DNA of 64,000 nt from Psychroserpens damuponensis. GTDB lineage: Bacteria; Bacteroidota; Bacteroidia; Flavobacteriales; Flavobacteriaceae. The notes beneath the pieces were generated by a model, which saw only the letters and a program-made list of their open reading frames with translations, did no database searches and was not told the origin of the DNA. Both the position numbers and the translations under genes were made by a program. Numbering within the stretch: position 1 is the first letter of the stretch; the number at the start of each line of letters is the position of its first letter. Positions 1 through 7,596 of this stretch are shown here, piece after piece. The stretch spans positions 1-64,000 of the forward strand of contig NZ_JXJO01000024.1 of assembly GCF_000826655.1 (NCBI RefSeq), read 5' to 3'.

Positions 1-1094
1 AATTTAGCTTGAGCCTCAGTTTCTTCTTCAACTCCCAATTGTGCAGCAGTTTCATTTTCCGAAGTTACCTTAGCAACAGTCGCTGATTTACGGTTTGTTA
101 CTTTAGCAATTTTTGGCTTTTTCTTGTCGTCGGAAATGAGCAAACCACCAACTTCATCTCCACTACTATAATCATATCTATCATTACTTTTAAACCTATA
201 CGCTACTGTGAAATCATGTGAAGGACCAAAGGTTGATAAATCACCTATAGCTTTTTCATAATTATATTCTAGTGCTATTTGAGATGTAATGTTTATGCCT
301 ATTCCGCCAGAAACACCATAACGTGTATTGTAACCAGCTTGTGCCCAAATTCCTTTAGGTACAGTGAGCATTGCCATTGCAGATAAAATGGTTTCCTCTT
401 TTTGAAATTCAGACTTAATTAGACCTGTAAATTTGGCTTCATCAAAAAAACCACGACTCCGCATCATATATCCAGTATACATAATATGGGCTTGAATGCT
501 TTGTTGTGGATTATCTTCGATTAATGTTGATGATTCAAAATTGTATAATGCCAAATTATTAATTGATAAACCAAAATCTAGAAATCCCATACCGTAGTTT
601 ATTCCTGGATTAATGGTAAGTAAAAAGTTTTCGGGTATGTTTTGTAAAGAAGGATCGTCAAAATTTGTAATAACATTACCCGTGTTTACACCACTTTTAT
701 AAGCACCAATGTTTACACCAAAAGTTAAATTACTGTCTCGATCTAATTGTGCATTATAGGCGAAGTTTAGTGTACCACCAAACGTAGTTAATACACCATA
801 ATTTTGTTGAAACACACCAATACCTGCTCCAATATTTTCACCAAACCTACCAGAATAACTTGCTAAATAGGTGAGTGGTGCATTTTCAAAATCTACCCAT
901 TCTCGTTTATTAAAAATACTAATGTATTTAGTTTGTTCTCTAACAAAACTAAAGGTTGGGTTAATGGCGTAACGATTAAATGTTAATGAGTTTCTTATTG
1001 GTAGGTCAAGCGCAACCACTCCATCATCTTCTTGAGAATAGAACATCTGTATAGTACAGATACATAATATTAAAACCAAAAGAGGTGTTTTCAT
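1..1094 (-). CDS. PorP/SprF family T9SS outer-membrane protein, 3' end outside window
   Basis: I translated this from the ATG at 1094-1092. It stays open to the window edge, so at least 364 residues are present. It begins with a signal peptide (MKTPLLVLILCICTIQMFYS). A PorP/SprF-type beta-barrel follows, with the typical NRYAINPTFSFVREQ opening and repeated glycine/aromatic strands such as GENIGAGIGVFQQNYG. After about residue 320 there is a charged linker (DDKKKPKIAKVTNRK and onwards). The family usually ends near residue 300, so an extra C-terminal domain probably lies beyond the edge. The start is one base from the stop of the upstream adhesin gene, so the two are co-transcribed. By analogy with SprB/SprF it would help export or anchor that adhesin at the outer membrane. 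Family assignment is solid; the partner role is inference. Confidence 0.85.
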   Translation of the reverse strand, partial: MKTPLLVLILCICTIQMFYSQEDDGVVALDLPIRNSLTFNRYAINPTFSFVREQTKYISIFNKREWVDFENAPLTYLASYSGRFGENIGAGIGVFQQNYGVLTTFGGTLNFAYNAQLDRDSNLTFGVNIGAYKSGVNTGNVITNFDDPSLQNIPENFLLTINPGINYGMGFLDFGLSINNLALYNFESSTLIEDNPQQSIQAHIMYTGYMMRSRGFFDEAKFTGLIKSEFQKEETILSAMAMLTVPKGIWAQAGYNTRYGVSGGIGINITSQIALEYNYEKAIGDLSTFGPSHDFTVAYRFKSNDRYDYSSGDEVGGLLISDDKKKPKIAKVTNRKSATVAKVTSENETAAQLGVEEETEAQAK

Positions 1095-1095
1095 A

Positions 1096-2559
1096 TTATT
1101 TGATTACTGTTATTGACCCTTTCTTAGTGTCGTTATTACTGGTTGTTATCACGTAATAAAATACTTGATTTATGCTATTTAAATTTAAATCACTCTCTGG
1201 CCAATTATTGAGATAATTATCGGTGTCTACAACAATTTTTCCTGTATTGGTCATAATCATGACTTTGGTGTTGGTTCCACTTGTGAAATTCACAGGTATA
1301 GTCCATGTATCGTTGATACCATCACCATTTGGGCTAATTACATTAGGGATGTTTTCAACATCTGGAAATGGATCATAAGCTTCTTGTATTTCGAATACAA
1401 ATTCTCTAGAACCAGTACAACCAGAAGTTTCAGTTACAATAACTTTATAACTTCCAAATTGTGTAGCTTCAAAGTTATCTTCGGAAATATTAGTAATTAC
1501 AACATCATTTAAATACCATTCAAATTCAGGATTAATCGCATTTGTCGTCACATTTACGGAGAGAGATTCGCCTTCTTCAATTGTATTTATGTCAGACACA
1601 TTAATAGAGCCATCAAATAATTCGCTTAAGAGCTCAATTTCACCAGATGCCATGCATTCACCTAAATCTACCTGTACTGCATACGTGCCAGACTCACTAG
1701 TGTCATACATTTGCGATGTTGCATCAACGATTATATTTCCATCTTTAAACCATTGGTATGAGTTGCCCGAAATAGTAGTTAAAGTAGTAGCTCCATTTGC
1801 TGGGCAAAACGGATTTCCTAAACTAGAAGAAATCCCAGCATCAGAATTACCTGAAGTGACTTCGCTAATAGCAACCCGATTAGAAAAAGAATCTGAAGTA
1901 CAGCTACCATAATTAGTTTCTACAAAAAAGGTTCCTGATTCACTTACGGTTAATGTTGGACCATCAGACACAAAACTAGATGTTGTTGGACCAGTTTCTT
2001 TATACCATTTATAAGTAAGAGAAGGGTAGTTAAGAGGAGAATTGTTTGTTCCATTTCCTGGATTGTCAATGGTAAGTAAATAACTTCCTCCTGCACAGTA
2101 AACGCCTGTTGAAACGAGGTTGTTTATAGAAAATGGAGCATCTTGAATTTTGTAATAAGCTGCAAATGTCGAAGAACCAGAACTCGTGGCTGCAGGAGCA
2201 CTACTTTTTATTCTAATTCTATAACCTTCTCCAGCTGTTGTAGGTGGTAATGAAAAATCAATTGTTGCTGGTGAGGTTGTAATTGATCCAGGAGTTGAAG
2301 TAAATATTACTGTAGCAGCTGAAAAATCACCATCAGCATCAGATAATTCAATTGAGAATTGGTTTGAAGCACTTAAACCACTTTCTGGAGAAAACACAAA
2401 AGTTGTACTGTAGGTATTAAATGTATCGCTTGCGCATGCTTGACTAAATCCTAAATTCGGAGAACCTATAACGATTTGTGCGTTTAGATTTTCCGAAGAA
2501 AAAAATAAGATGACAAGCAGTGTGAAGACTAGTCTATTAAGGGAATTAGAGTAATACAT
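1096..2559 (-). CDS. Ig-like surface protein with gliding-motility type C-terminal domain
   Basis: A 487-residue secreted protein. The signal peptide (MYYSNSLNRLVFTLLVILFF) ends at LNAQ, near residue 28. The middle carries several Ig/PKD-like modules with conserved Cys and Trp, for example YKWYKETG, YQWFKDGN and FEWYLNDV, each followed by SESGTYxVxV strands. This is the architecture of SprB-like adhesins. The last 90 or so residues match the type B T9SS C-terminal domain, starting with NVISPNGDGINDTWTIP and ending in KKGSITVIK. It lies one base upstream of the sprF-like gene on the same strand, as in other adhesin/SprF pairs. Expected location is the cell surface. Ligand and any gliding role cannot be read from the sequence. 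Confidence 0.85.
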   Translation of the reverse strand: MYYSNSLNRLVFTLLVILFFSSENLNAQIVIGSPNLGFSQACASDTFNTYSTTFVFSPESGLSASNQFSIELSDADGDFSAATVIFTSTPGSITTSPATIDFSLPPTTAGEGYRIRIKSSAPAATSSGSSTFAAYYKIQDAPFSINNLVSTGVYCAGGSYLLTIDNPGNGTNNSPLNYPSLTYKWYKETGPTTSSFVSDGPTLTVSESGTFFVETNYGSCTSDSFSNRVAISEVTSGNSDAGISSSLGNPFCPANGATTLTTISGNSYQWFKDGNIIVDATSQMYDTSESGTYAVQVDLGECMASGEIELLSELFDGSINVSDINTIEEGESLSVNVTTNAINPEFEWYLNDVVITNISEDNFEATQFGSYKVIVTETSGCTGSREFVFEIQEAYDPFPDVENIPNVISPNGDGINDTWTIPVNFTSGTNTKVMIMTNTGKIVVDTDNYLNNWPESDLNLNSINQVFYYVITTSNNDTKKGSITVIK

Positions 2560-2606
2560 TAGTTGTGCGTATTTTTTATTCTATAAGCAGTTTGTCTTAA
2601 ATTAGG

Positions 2607-3923
2607 TTAATCTTCATCGTCATCAATAAGATCGTTAGATGCATAAATTCCATTAATTCGTAATCTATAATCTGGACGTGATGTACTAGTTGCATCTATA
2701 AAAGTTTCAGAGTCTGGACCTTTAGAATAAACGTTGTCGAAAGATCGACTACCATACCAGTTTTCTAAATCAGCATTATCTGTAAATCCATTTCTAAAGA
2801 TGTTTCCTTTACAATTATTAAAATAGGTTCTTGTAAATTTTAATCGGTTTAAACTTTCTTGATTAATATTAATGTCTTCATCAAGTATAACGGCAGGATT
2901 AAAGCCAGATAAAACACTGGTGTCAATTGAAAAAGAGGCATCTGCACCAATGTATATGGCTTCATTGACTAAGCCAAGTTTAATGTCGTTATTCAAATCA
3001 GAACTAAGGTTTATGAGTGTTAAATTTGCTGCAGCAACAAAGGTTTGGTCTTTACTAAAATCGGTATCGTCTTTAATATCATAATCTACAACATATATGC
3101 TTCTTGAAATATCTGAATTAGAGACATAAGGAGACCTAACCGCTAGAGAGTTCTCTATCCATACTTGAGCTCCGTTATTAAATTTGTAATCATTACCACT
3201 AGATTTGTAAGAAACCATTTGATCTAAAATGAGTTTTCCGCCAAGAACATTGAAAGCATTTCCTTCGCTATAACTTACCATGATATTCTCAATTATAGTT
3301 TGTTGACCAACACCTGCTAAAGTTAATGCACTAAAATACCCGTAATCTCTTGTTCGTTTTCCTGCAAATTCTATGCGTACGTATTTTAAAATTCCTGAGT
3401 TACTATCTGGATTATCACCTCCAAAAGTTAACGTGTTTGATGCAGAAGAACGTAACCCATAATTTAAAGCTGACGTGCTACCAAATGCGTTTGTTGGCGC
3501 ATCTCCAAGAATAAATAATCCTCCCCAATCTCCAGGTTTTTTAACACTTTTACTAGATGTGAAAATGATAGGATCTGTGGAGCTACCTTCTGCAATAATT
3601 TTAGAACCATTACTTATAGTTAAAGATCCTTTGGTTTTAAAATCACCAATAATTACGGTGCCAGGCTCAATGGTTAATGTGGTACTATCTGTAACAAAAA
3701 CATCACCTAAAAGAAGATATACATCTCTCTTTGATAATGTTGTGTTTTTAGAAATATTGCCGCTTAGTATTTGGGTAGGTTTACCATATTCAACTTTGTT
3801 GGGTTTAAATTCTGTCCAAGGATTTAACCAATTATTATAGCCAATTATGCCTTTTTCTTGCTGGGCAAATAAATTGCCTATAACTAAAAATAAGATTAGA
3901 GTTAAAAACGTAACTTTTTTCAT
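2607..3923 (-). CDS. secreted beta-helix-like protein of unknown function
   Basis: A 438-residue protein with a signal peptide (MKKVTFLTLILFLVIGNLFAQ). The body has a recurring pattern of short strands around SGNISKNTTL, TTLTIEPGTVIIGD, GSKIIAEGSSTDPIIFTSS and DWGGLFILGDAPTN, with 'GGD' and 'YVRIEFAG' strands later. It looks like a right-handed parallel beta-helix and resembles abundant Bacteroidota surface proteins that I cannot name precisely. The C-terminus is acidic (NDLIDDDED), and no T9SS sorting domain is evident. It is 47 bases downstream of the preceding adhesin's start and on the same strand, so it may be its upstream operon neighbour. Its upstream region carries phased direct repeats (3990-4018). 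Confidence 0.6.
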   Translation of the reverse strand: MKKVTFLTLILFLVIGNLFAQQEKGIIGYNNWLNPWTEFKPNKVEYGKPTQILSGNISKNTTLSKRDVYLLLGDVFVTDSTTLTIEPGTVIIGDFKTKGSLTISNGSKIIAEGSSTDPIIFTSSKSVKKPGDWGGLFILGDAPTNAFGSTSALNYGLRSSASNTLTFGGDNPDSNSGILKYVRIEFAGKRTRDYGYFSALTLAGVGQQTIIENIMVSYSEGNAFNVLGGKLILDQMVSYKSSGNDYKFNNGAQVWIENSLAVRSPYVSNSDISRSIYVVDYDIKDDTDFSKDQTFVAAANLTLINLSSDLNNDIKLGLVNEAIYIGADASFSIDTSVLSGFNPAVILDEDININQESLNRLKFTRTYFNNCKGNIFRNGFTDNADLENWYGSRSFDNVYSKGPDSETFIDATSTSRPDYRLRINGIYASNDLIDDDED

Positions 3924-3989
3924 AGCAGGTAAATGTTTAATTAGATTAGTGGGTGCTAATTTATATAATCAAAAATAGCGTTTTTACAC

Positions 3990-4018
3990 ACGAAACGCAA
4001 ATAATATCGACGAAATGC
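3990..4018. promoter_or_regulatory. two direct repeats, 20-bp period, upstream of the beta-helix gene
   Basis: ACGAAACGC (3990-3998) and ACGAAATGC (4010-4018) are direct repeats exactly 20 bases apart, 67-95 bases upstream of the start at 3923. The same 9-mer series recurs at 4743-4811 upstream of the next gene. Two-turn phasing suggests a dimeric or multimeric regulator. The regulator is unknown. Confidence 0.4.
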
Positions 4019-4140
4019 ATAAATATATATGATTTTAAAGAAAAATCTTACAGCTAAATGCGTGATTTTTTTAAATTTTAAATTGATCAATTAATTCAGT
4101 CTAATCATAGCTCAAAATTAATAGCGTAGATGACCAAAAA

Positions 4141-4166
4141 AAACCTCAGTAAAAAAACTGAGGTTT
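4141..4166 (-). terminator. rho-independent terminator after the 4195-4647 gene
   Basis: A perfect 10-bp stem (AAACCTCAGT, 4141-4150, with ACTGAGGTTT, 4157-4166) encloses a 6-base loop. On the minus strand it is followed by a run of T. It sits 29 bases past the stop of the minus-strand gene. Confidence 0.85.
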
Positions 4167-4194
4167 AGAATTATTAACAATAAAAAACTATGAA

Positions 4195-4647
4195 TTAGTC
4201 AGTTTTAAAATCATTATAGGTATGCAAAGATTTAAGTGTTTCTTCATAGAACAATATGGCAGCAATTAAATCTCTTGTATCGGAATATGGTAATATTTTC
4301 TTTTGAAATTCTACGGTACTATCAAAATACTCTACAGATGCATCTCTGTTAATCTCTAAAGCTTTTTTATTGTCTTTGGTTTCTGGTATTCCAAGAGAAG
4401 CCATAGTTACACCTGGTTTTGTTGCAAATGCAATGTTTGGCAATATATTTACAATAACTTGGATGCGTTCACTATATAATTTAAGTAATTCTCCTTTAGA
4501 CATTTTGTCTAATTGTGAAAAGTTATGGTATTTAGAAATATTTACTTTACCATCAATAATAGTGATTTCTTTGTCTTTTTTTTGAGCGAAAGTTATACTT
4601 GCCATTAGAAAGAAAATAGCAATACATAAAGTAGATTTTGTTTTCAT
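4195..4647 (-). CDS. small secreted protein of unknown function
   Basis: A 150-residue protein if translation starts at 4647 (MKTKSTLCIAIFFLMASITFAQ), which gives a clean signal peptide. An ATG 14 codons upstream (4689) would put charged residues before it and is less likely. The mature part (KKDKEITIIDGKVNISKYHNFSQLDKMSKGELL) is helix-rich and has no motif I recognise. It contains one asparagine-rich turn and ends in YNDFKTD. It is a single-gene unit with its own terminator, and its upstream region carries four direct repeats at a 20-bp period (4743-4811), so it is probably specifically regulated. Function unknown. Confidence 0.6.
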   Translation of the reverse strand: MKTKSTLCIAIFFLMASITFAQKKDKEITIIDGKVNISKYHNFSQLDKMSKGELLKLYSERIQVIVNILPNIAFATKPGVTMASLGIPETKDNKKALEINRDASVEYFDSTVEFQKKILPYSDTRDLIAAILFYEETLKSLHTYNDFKTD

Positions 4648-5048
4648 TTTAAAGTTTTTTATAGATCTAGGTGAGACAAATCTATACAAATTATTAAAAA
4701 TTCCAACTTAATTTTGTGTTTTTTTTAAAATTATTTTTATCTACGAAATGCATATTTTACAGATTAAAGGCTCAAATAGTGGATTAAACGCAATTTTGTC
4801 CGATGAAATACCATGTGTTTTTTTTTGCTTTTGATTTCTTTAAATCGTAACAATTTAAGCAAAATTATAGCTTGATATGTTTGATAAAGTGGGTGTACTA
4901 TAATTATTTATGAGCTCATGTGAGGTGTCATTTCATCGTTAAAAATTGCATGGCTTGTCTGTTTGTCGCATAAATGAGTGTATTGATAAGATTTTTAAGG
5001 GTTTATGATATATATCAGCCATTTTTGACTGAATTTATACTTAGCCTA
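4648..5048. other. 401-base divergent intergenic region
   Basis: This region separates the minus-strand gene starting at 4647 from the plus-strand gene starting at 5049. The notable content is the set of four phased 9-base repeats at 4743-4811. The remainder is AT-rich with homopolymer T runs near 4720 and 4820. I see no small gene or RNA. Confidence 0.5.
4743..4811. promoter_or_regulatory. four direct repeats at exact 20-bp period
   Basis: ACGAAATGC (4743), ATTAAAGGC (4763), ATTAAACGC (4783) and ATGAAATAC (4803) share the pattern A-pyrimidine-K-AAA-N-R-C and start exactly 20 bases apart. They lie 96-164 bases upstream of the 4647 start. Near-copies at the same period occur at 3990 and 4010. 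This looks like an array bound on one DNA face. LytTR-type regulators bind 9-bp direct repeats with a similar but slightly longer period, so they are one candidate. Confidence 0.45.
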
Positions 5049-5702
5049 ATGAAAAATCTAATCACTCTTTGTTCTCTAATTTGTTTAATCGGACTTCAAT
5101 TTACTGTAACAGCGCAGGAAATAACAACTATTTCTGGTACTTCAACTGCGCTCATTACAAATACGCAAAAAGAAGATGTTTTAGAGCGTCATCCTATTTA
5201 TGATTATAATGCTCTAGATATAAGTGCTACAGATAGTATTCCTGATTTTGACACAAAGCAACAGCCTTTAAAAATTACAGGTACTATTTATAAAAGCGAT
5301 GGTGTAACTCCAGCTCAAGGTGTTATTCTTTATATTGAACAAGCAGATGAAAATGGTGATTTTGATTTAAGAGAAAAAAATAATAAACGTTACGCTCATC
5401 ATAGAGGTTGGGTAAAGACAGATGTTAATGGTCGTTATACGTTTTATACATTTATACCAGGAAATGACAGACGATATAATCAACTTTCTCAATTGTTTCC
5501 TACAATAAAAGAACCTTCACAACCTGCTTACGACTTAGCATCATTCTATTTTGATAATGATCCAATGCTTACCAAGTTATGTCGTAAAAGAATTTCAAAA
5601 AAAGGGGATTCAACAAGAATATTGAAACCCATTAAAAAAGACAACTTATTAATTGTAGAGAAAAATATTGTTTTAATTTCAAATACAGTAGCGTCAAAAT
5701 AA
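5049..5702 (+). CDS. intradiol dioxygenase-fold protein lacking the iron-binding His pair
   Basis: I start this at 5049 (MKNLITLCSLICLIGLQFTVTAQ), because that gives a signal peptide; an upstream ATG at 4974 adds 25 unlikely residues. The 217-residue protein has the core of intradiol ring-cleavage dioxygenases: ITGTIYKSDGVTPAQGVILYIEQ, then YAHHRGWVKTDVNGRYTFYTF with IPGND. It then has FPTIKEPSQPAYDLASFYFDNDP, corresponding to the region that normally reads HxH-PTxKEP. Here the expected His-x-His reads Gln-Leu-Phe, so the canonical ferric-iron site looks incomplete. It is secreted, single-gene, and convergent with the next gene (4-base gap). It probably keeps the fold as a binding or structural protein; catalysis is doubtful. 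Confidence 0.65.
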   Translation: MKNLITLCSLICLIGLQFTVTAQEITTISGTSTALITNTQKEDVLERHPIYDYNALDISATDSIPDFDTKQQPLKITGTIYKSDGVTPAQGVILYIEQADENGDFDLREKNNKRYAHHRGWVKTDVNGRYTFYTFIPGNDRRYNQLSQLFPTIKEPSQPAYDLASFYFDNDPMLTKLCRKRISKKGDSTRILKPIKKDNLLIVEKNIVLISNTVASK

Positions 5703-5706
5703 TAGC

Positions 5707-6624
5707 TTATTTTTCTATTACTAGCTTTTGACCAATTTTAAGAACCGAGTTACGTTTAATCGTATTGGTTTTACAAATGGAAGTAATGGTCACATTATTG
5801 CGTTTAGAAATTCTAGATAAGGTGTCTCCAGATTTAACAACATAAATAGATTTTTGTTTAATAAGGCTTGCTAATGCTTCTTCTTCGGAAATTAGAGGTT
5901 TTATAATGCTTTCTCTTTTGGAATTATGATAAATAGGTCGCGTCCATTTTTTTGTCACCCAAAGTTCATTTGCTCTAATTTTATTATGACTATTAAACTC
6001 AAATAAATATTCTGGGTTTATAGATACACCATTATAGTTTATAACCAAATGTAAATGGCTTCCTCTTGCATTACCTGAGACACCACCTTTACCAAGGTAT
6101 TGGCCTTTTGATAAGGTGTCGTTTTCTTTTACGCCATATTCAGACAGGTGTGCATACACAGTCTCTAGTCCGTTAAAATGTCTTACAACAACGGTTTTGC
6201 CATGACCTCTGCTATAACGAGACATTCTTACAATACCATCAAACATGGTAAATAAACTATCTCCTGTTACCAAATCAATATCAATACCTTTGTGAGCACG
6301 ACCTCTTCTCCAGCCATAACGAGAAGTGATTACCTTATTTTTTCCAATCGGTGAGTGGTAGGTAGAATCTTTAAACTTTAGTTGTAAAGGAAATTCTACG
6401 GTTGTTTCATGGTAAGGATTGTATACTGTGTTATCCCAATAATTAGCTTTAATATCTTTTGTGATAACAGTGTCTTTTACAGTAACTAATACTGGTTTTA
6501 CAGAGTCATTTTGTGTGGTGTTAATTTTTAATTCTGAAAAGTCAATCAAAAGAGGATTAGGCTTCTCTTGTGCATTTAGGCTTATTGTTAGAAGTAATGT
6601 TAAAAAGGTAATTATAGATTTCAT
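5707..6624 (-). CDS. M23 family murein DD-endopeptidase with C-terminal LysM
   Basis: A 305-residue exported protein with a signal peptide (MKSIITFLTLLLTISLNAQ). The LytM/M23 domain (about residues 95-205) shows the zinc ligands in HKGIDIDL and GSHLHLVINY, plus the conserved YGWRRGRAHKG entry and VYAHLSEYGV. A LysM peptidoglycan-binding motif closes the protein (IYVVKSGDTLSRISKRNN with TICKTNTIKRNSVLKIGQKL). It is expected to cleave peptide cross-links of peptidoglycan in the periplasm or at the cell surface. It is a single gene. A CTTCGGAAA motif copy lies 29 bases upstream of its start. Confidence 0.9.
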   Translation of the reverse strand: MKSIITFLTLLLTISLNAQEKPNPLLIDFSELKINTTQNDSVKPVLVTVKDTVITKDIKANYWDNTVYNPYHETTVEFPLQLKFKDSTYHSPIGKNKVITSRYGWRRGRAHKGIDIDLVTGDSLFTMFDGIVRMSRYSRGHGKTVVVRHFNGLETVYAHLSEYGVKENDTLSKGQYLGKGGVSGNARGSHLHLVINYNGVSINPEYLFEFNSHNKIRANELWVTKKWTRPIYHNSKRESIIKPLISEEEALASLIKQKSIYVVKSGDTLSRISKRNNVTITSICKTNTIKRNSVLKIGQKLVIEK

Positions 6625-6844
6625 ATGTTGAAATAGTACTTTAAATTTTCAGTTTCCGAAGATATAAAAATTATAAACGTTTCAACCTACTAATGTATTG
6701 TTGGTATTATTAGAAAGATTATTGGTCACTAAAATTGTGAATTATTCGAGCTCATTTAGATTAAAAAGTAAATGAGTTAACAATTTATGTGTTACCAATA
6801 TTCTATTCTATGAATTAAAATGACCTTTGAAAAAAAATTAAACA

Positions 6845-7474
6845 ATGGAAAAAATATTAGTAGCAGGTGCCACAGGTACCACAGGAAAAAAGGTCGTACA
6901 ATTATTAAAAGCGTCTCAATATTTTGAGCCTATTGCTATGGTGAGAACCCAAGAGCAACAAAATGAATTCAAGGCTCACGATGTAAAAACGGTTATGGGA
7001 GATTTAGAAGATAAAGTTGCACATACTGTAAAGGATATAGATAAGGTTGTTTTTGCAGCAGGTTCTGGTGGAAAAAAAGTAAAAGCAGTTGATCAAGATG
7101 GTGCTAAAAAATTAATAGAAGCATCTAGTCAAGCGCATATTAAAAAGTTTGTGATGCTAAGTTCTATGGGAGCAGATAATCCTGAATCTAGCAATGAGTT
7201 AAAAGAATATCTAGAAGCAAAACATAACGCAGATGAGTTTTTAAAATCATCTCAGCTAAATTATAGTATTATAAGGCCTGGAAGTTTAACTAACCATAAG
7301 GGTGAAGGCAAAATAAAATTAGCAAATTCATTAAATGAAAGAGGGGAAATATCAAGAGATGATGTTGCTCAAACTTTAGTGAGAGCTCTACATGATGATG
7401 CTGTAAATAAGGCCGTTTTTGAAATTATTAAAGGAGACACTTTAATAGGAGAGGCTATTAATACATTAAATTAA
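6845..7474 (+). CDS. atypical SDR, NAD(P)-binding NmrA/YwnB-like protein
   Basis: A 209-residue Rossmann-fold protein. The N-terminus MEKILVAGATGTTGKKVVQLL holds the GxTGxxG dinucleotide-binding motif. VVFAAGSGGKK, KFVMLSSMGADNPE and YSIIRPGSLTN are the usual landmarks of single-domain atypical SDRs that bind NAD(P) or act as redox sensors or reductases. There is no YxxxK pair in the classical position. It is monocistronic. The substrate is not predictable. The longer SDR-like genes at 31062 and 62753 are paralogs of the same broad type. Confidence 0.8.
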   Translation: MEKILVAGATGTTGKKVVQLLKASQYFEPIAMVRTQEQQNEFKAHDVKTVMGDLEDKVAHTVKDIDKVVFAAGSGGKKVKAVDQDGAKKLIEASSQAHIKKFVMLSSMGADNPESSNELKEYLEAKHNADEFLKSSQLNYSIIRPGSLTNHKGEGKIKLANSLNERGEISRDDVAQTLVRALHDDAVNKAVFEIIKGDTLIGEAINTLN

Positions 7475-7553
7475 GGATTATCATCGATCTATAAGTACAA
7501 GCTCATACACTTAAATTTAGATCGAAAATGTAATAATATTATAACAAAGAGTT

Positions 7554-7579
7554 ATAATACTAGTATTATTATATTTTTG
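7554..7579 (+). promoter_or_regulatory. 16-bp palindrome abutting a TAnnTTTG -7 element
   Basis: ATAATACTAGTATTAT (7554-7569) is a perfect 16-bp palindrome. Two bases later comes TATTTTTG (7572-7579), a fit to the Bacteroidota -7 element TAnnTTTG, 18 bases before the ATG of the giant adhesin. No clear TTG -33 element is seen, so the palindrome may bind an activator or a repressor. Confidence 0.45.
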
Positions 7580-7596
7580 TTCTAAATTCATGTTTG

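Noticed and set aside
4647-4689. Longer start for the secreted protein at 4689
   Set aside because: It adds 14 residues with Arg/Lys before a complete signal peptide; the internal ATG fits better.
4974-5048. Longer start for the intradiol-like protein
   Set aside because: It would bury the signal peptide 25 residues into the protein.
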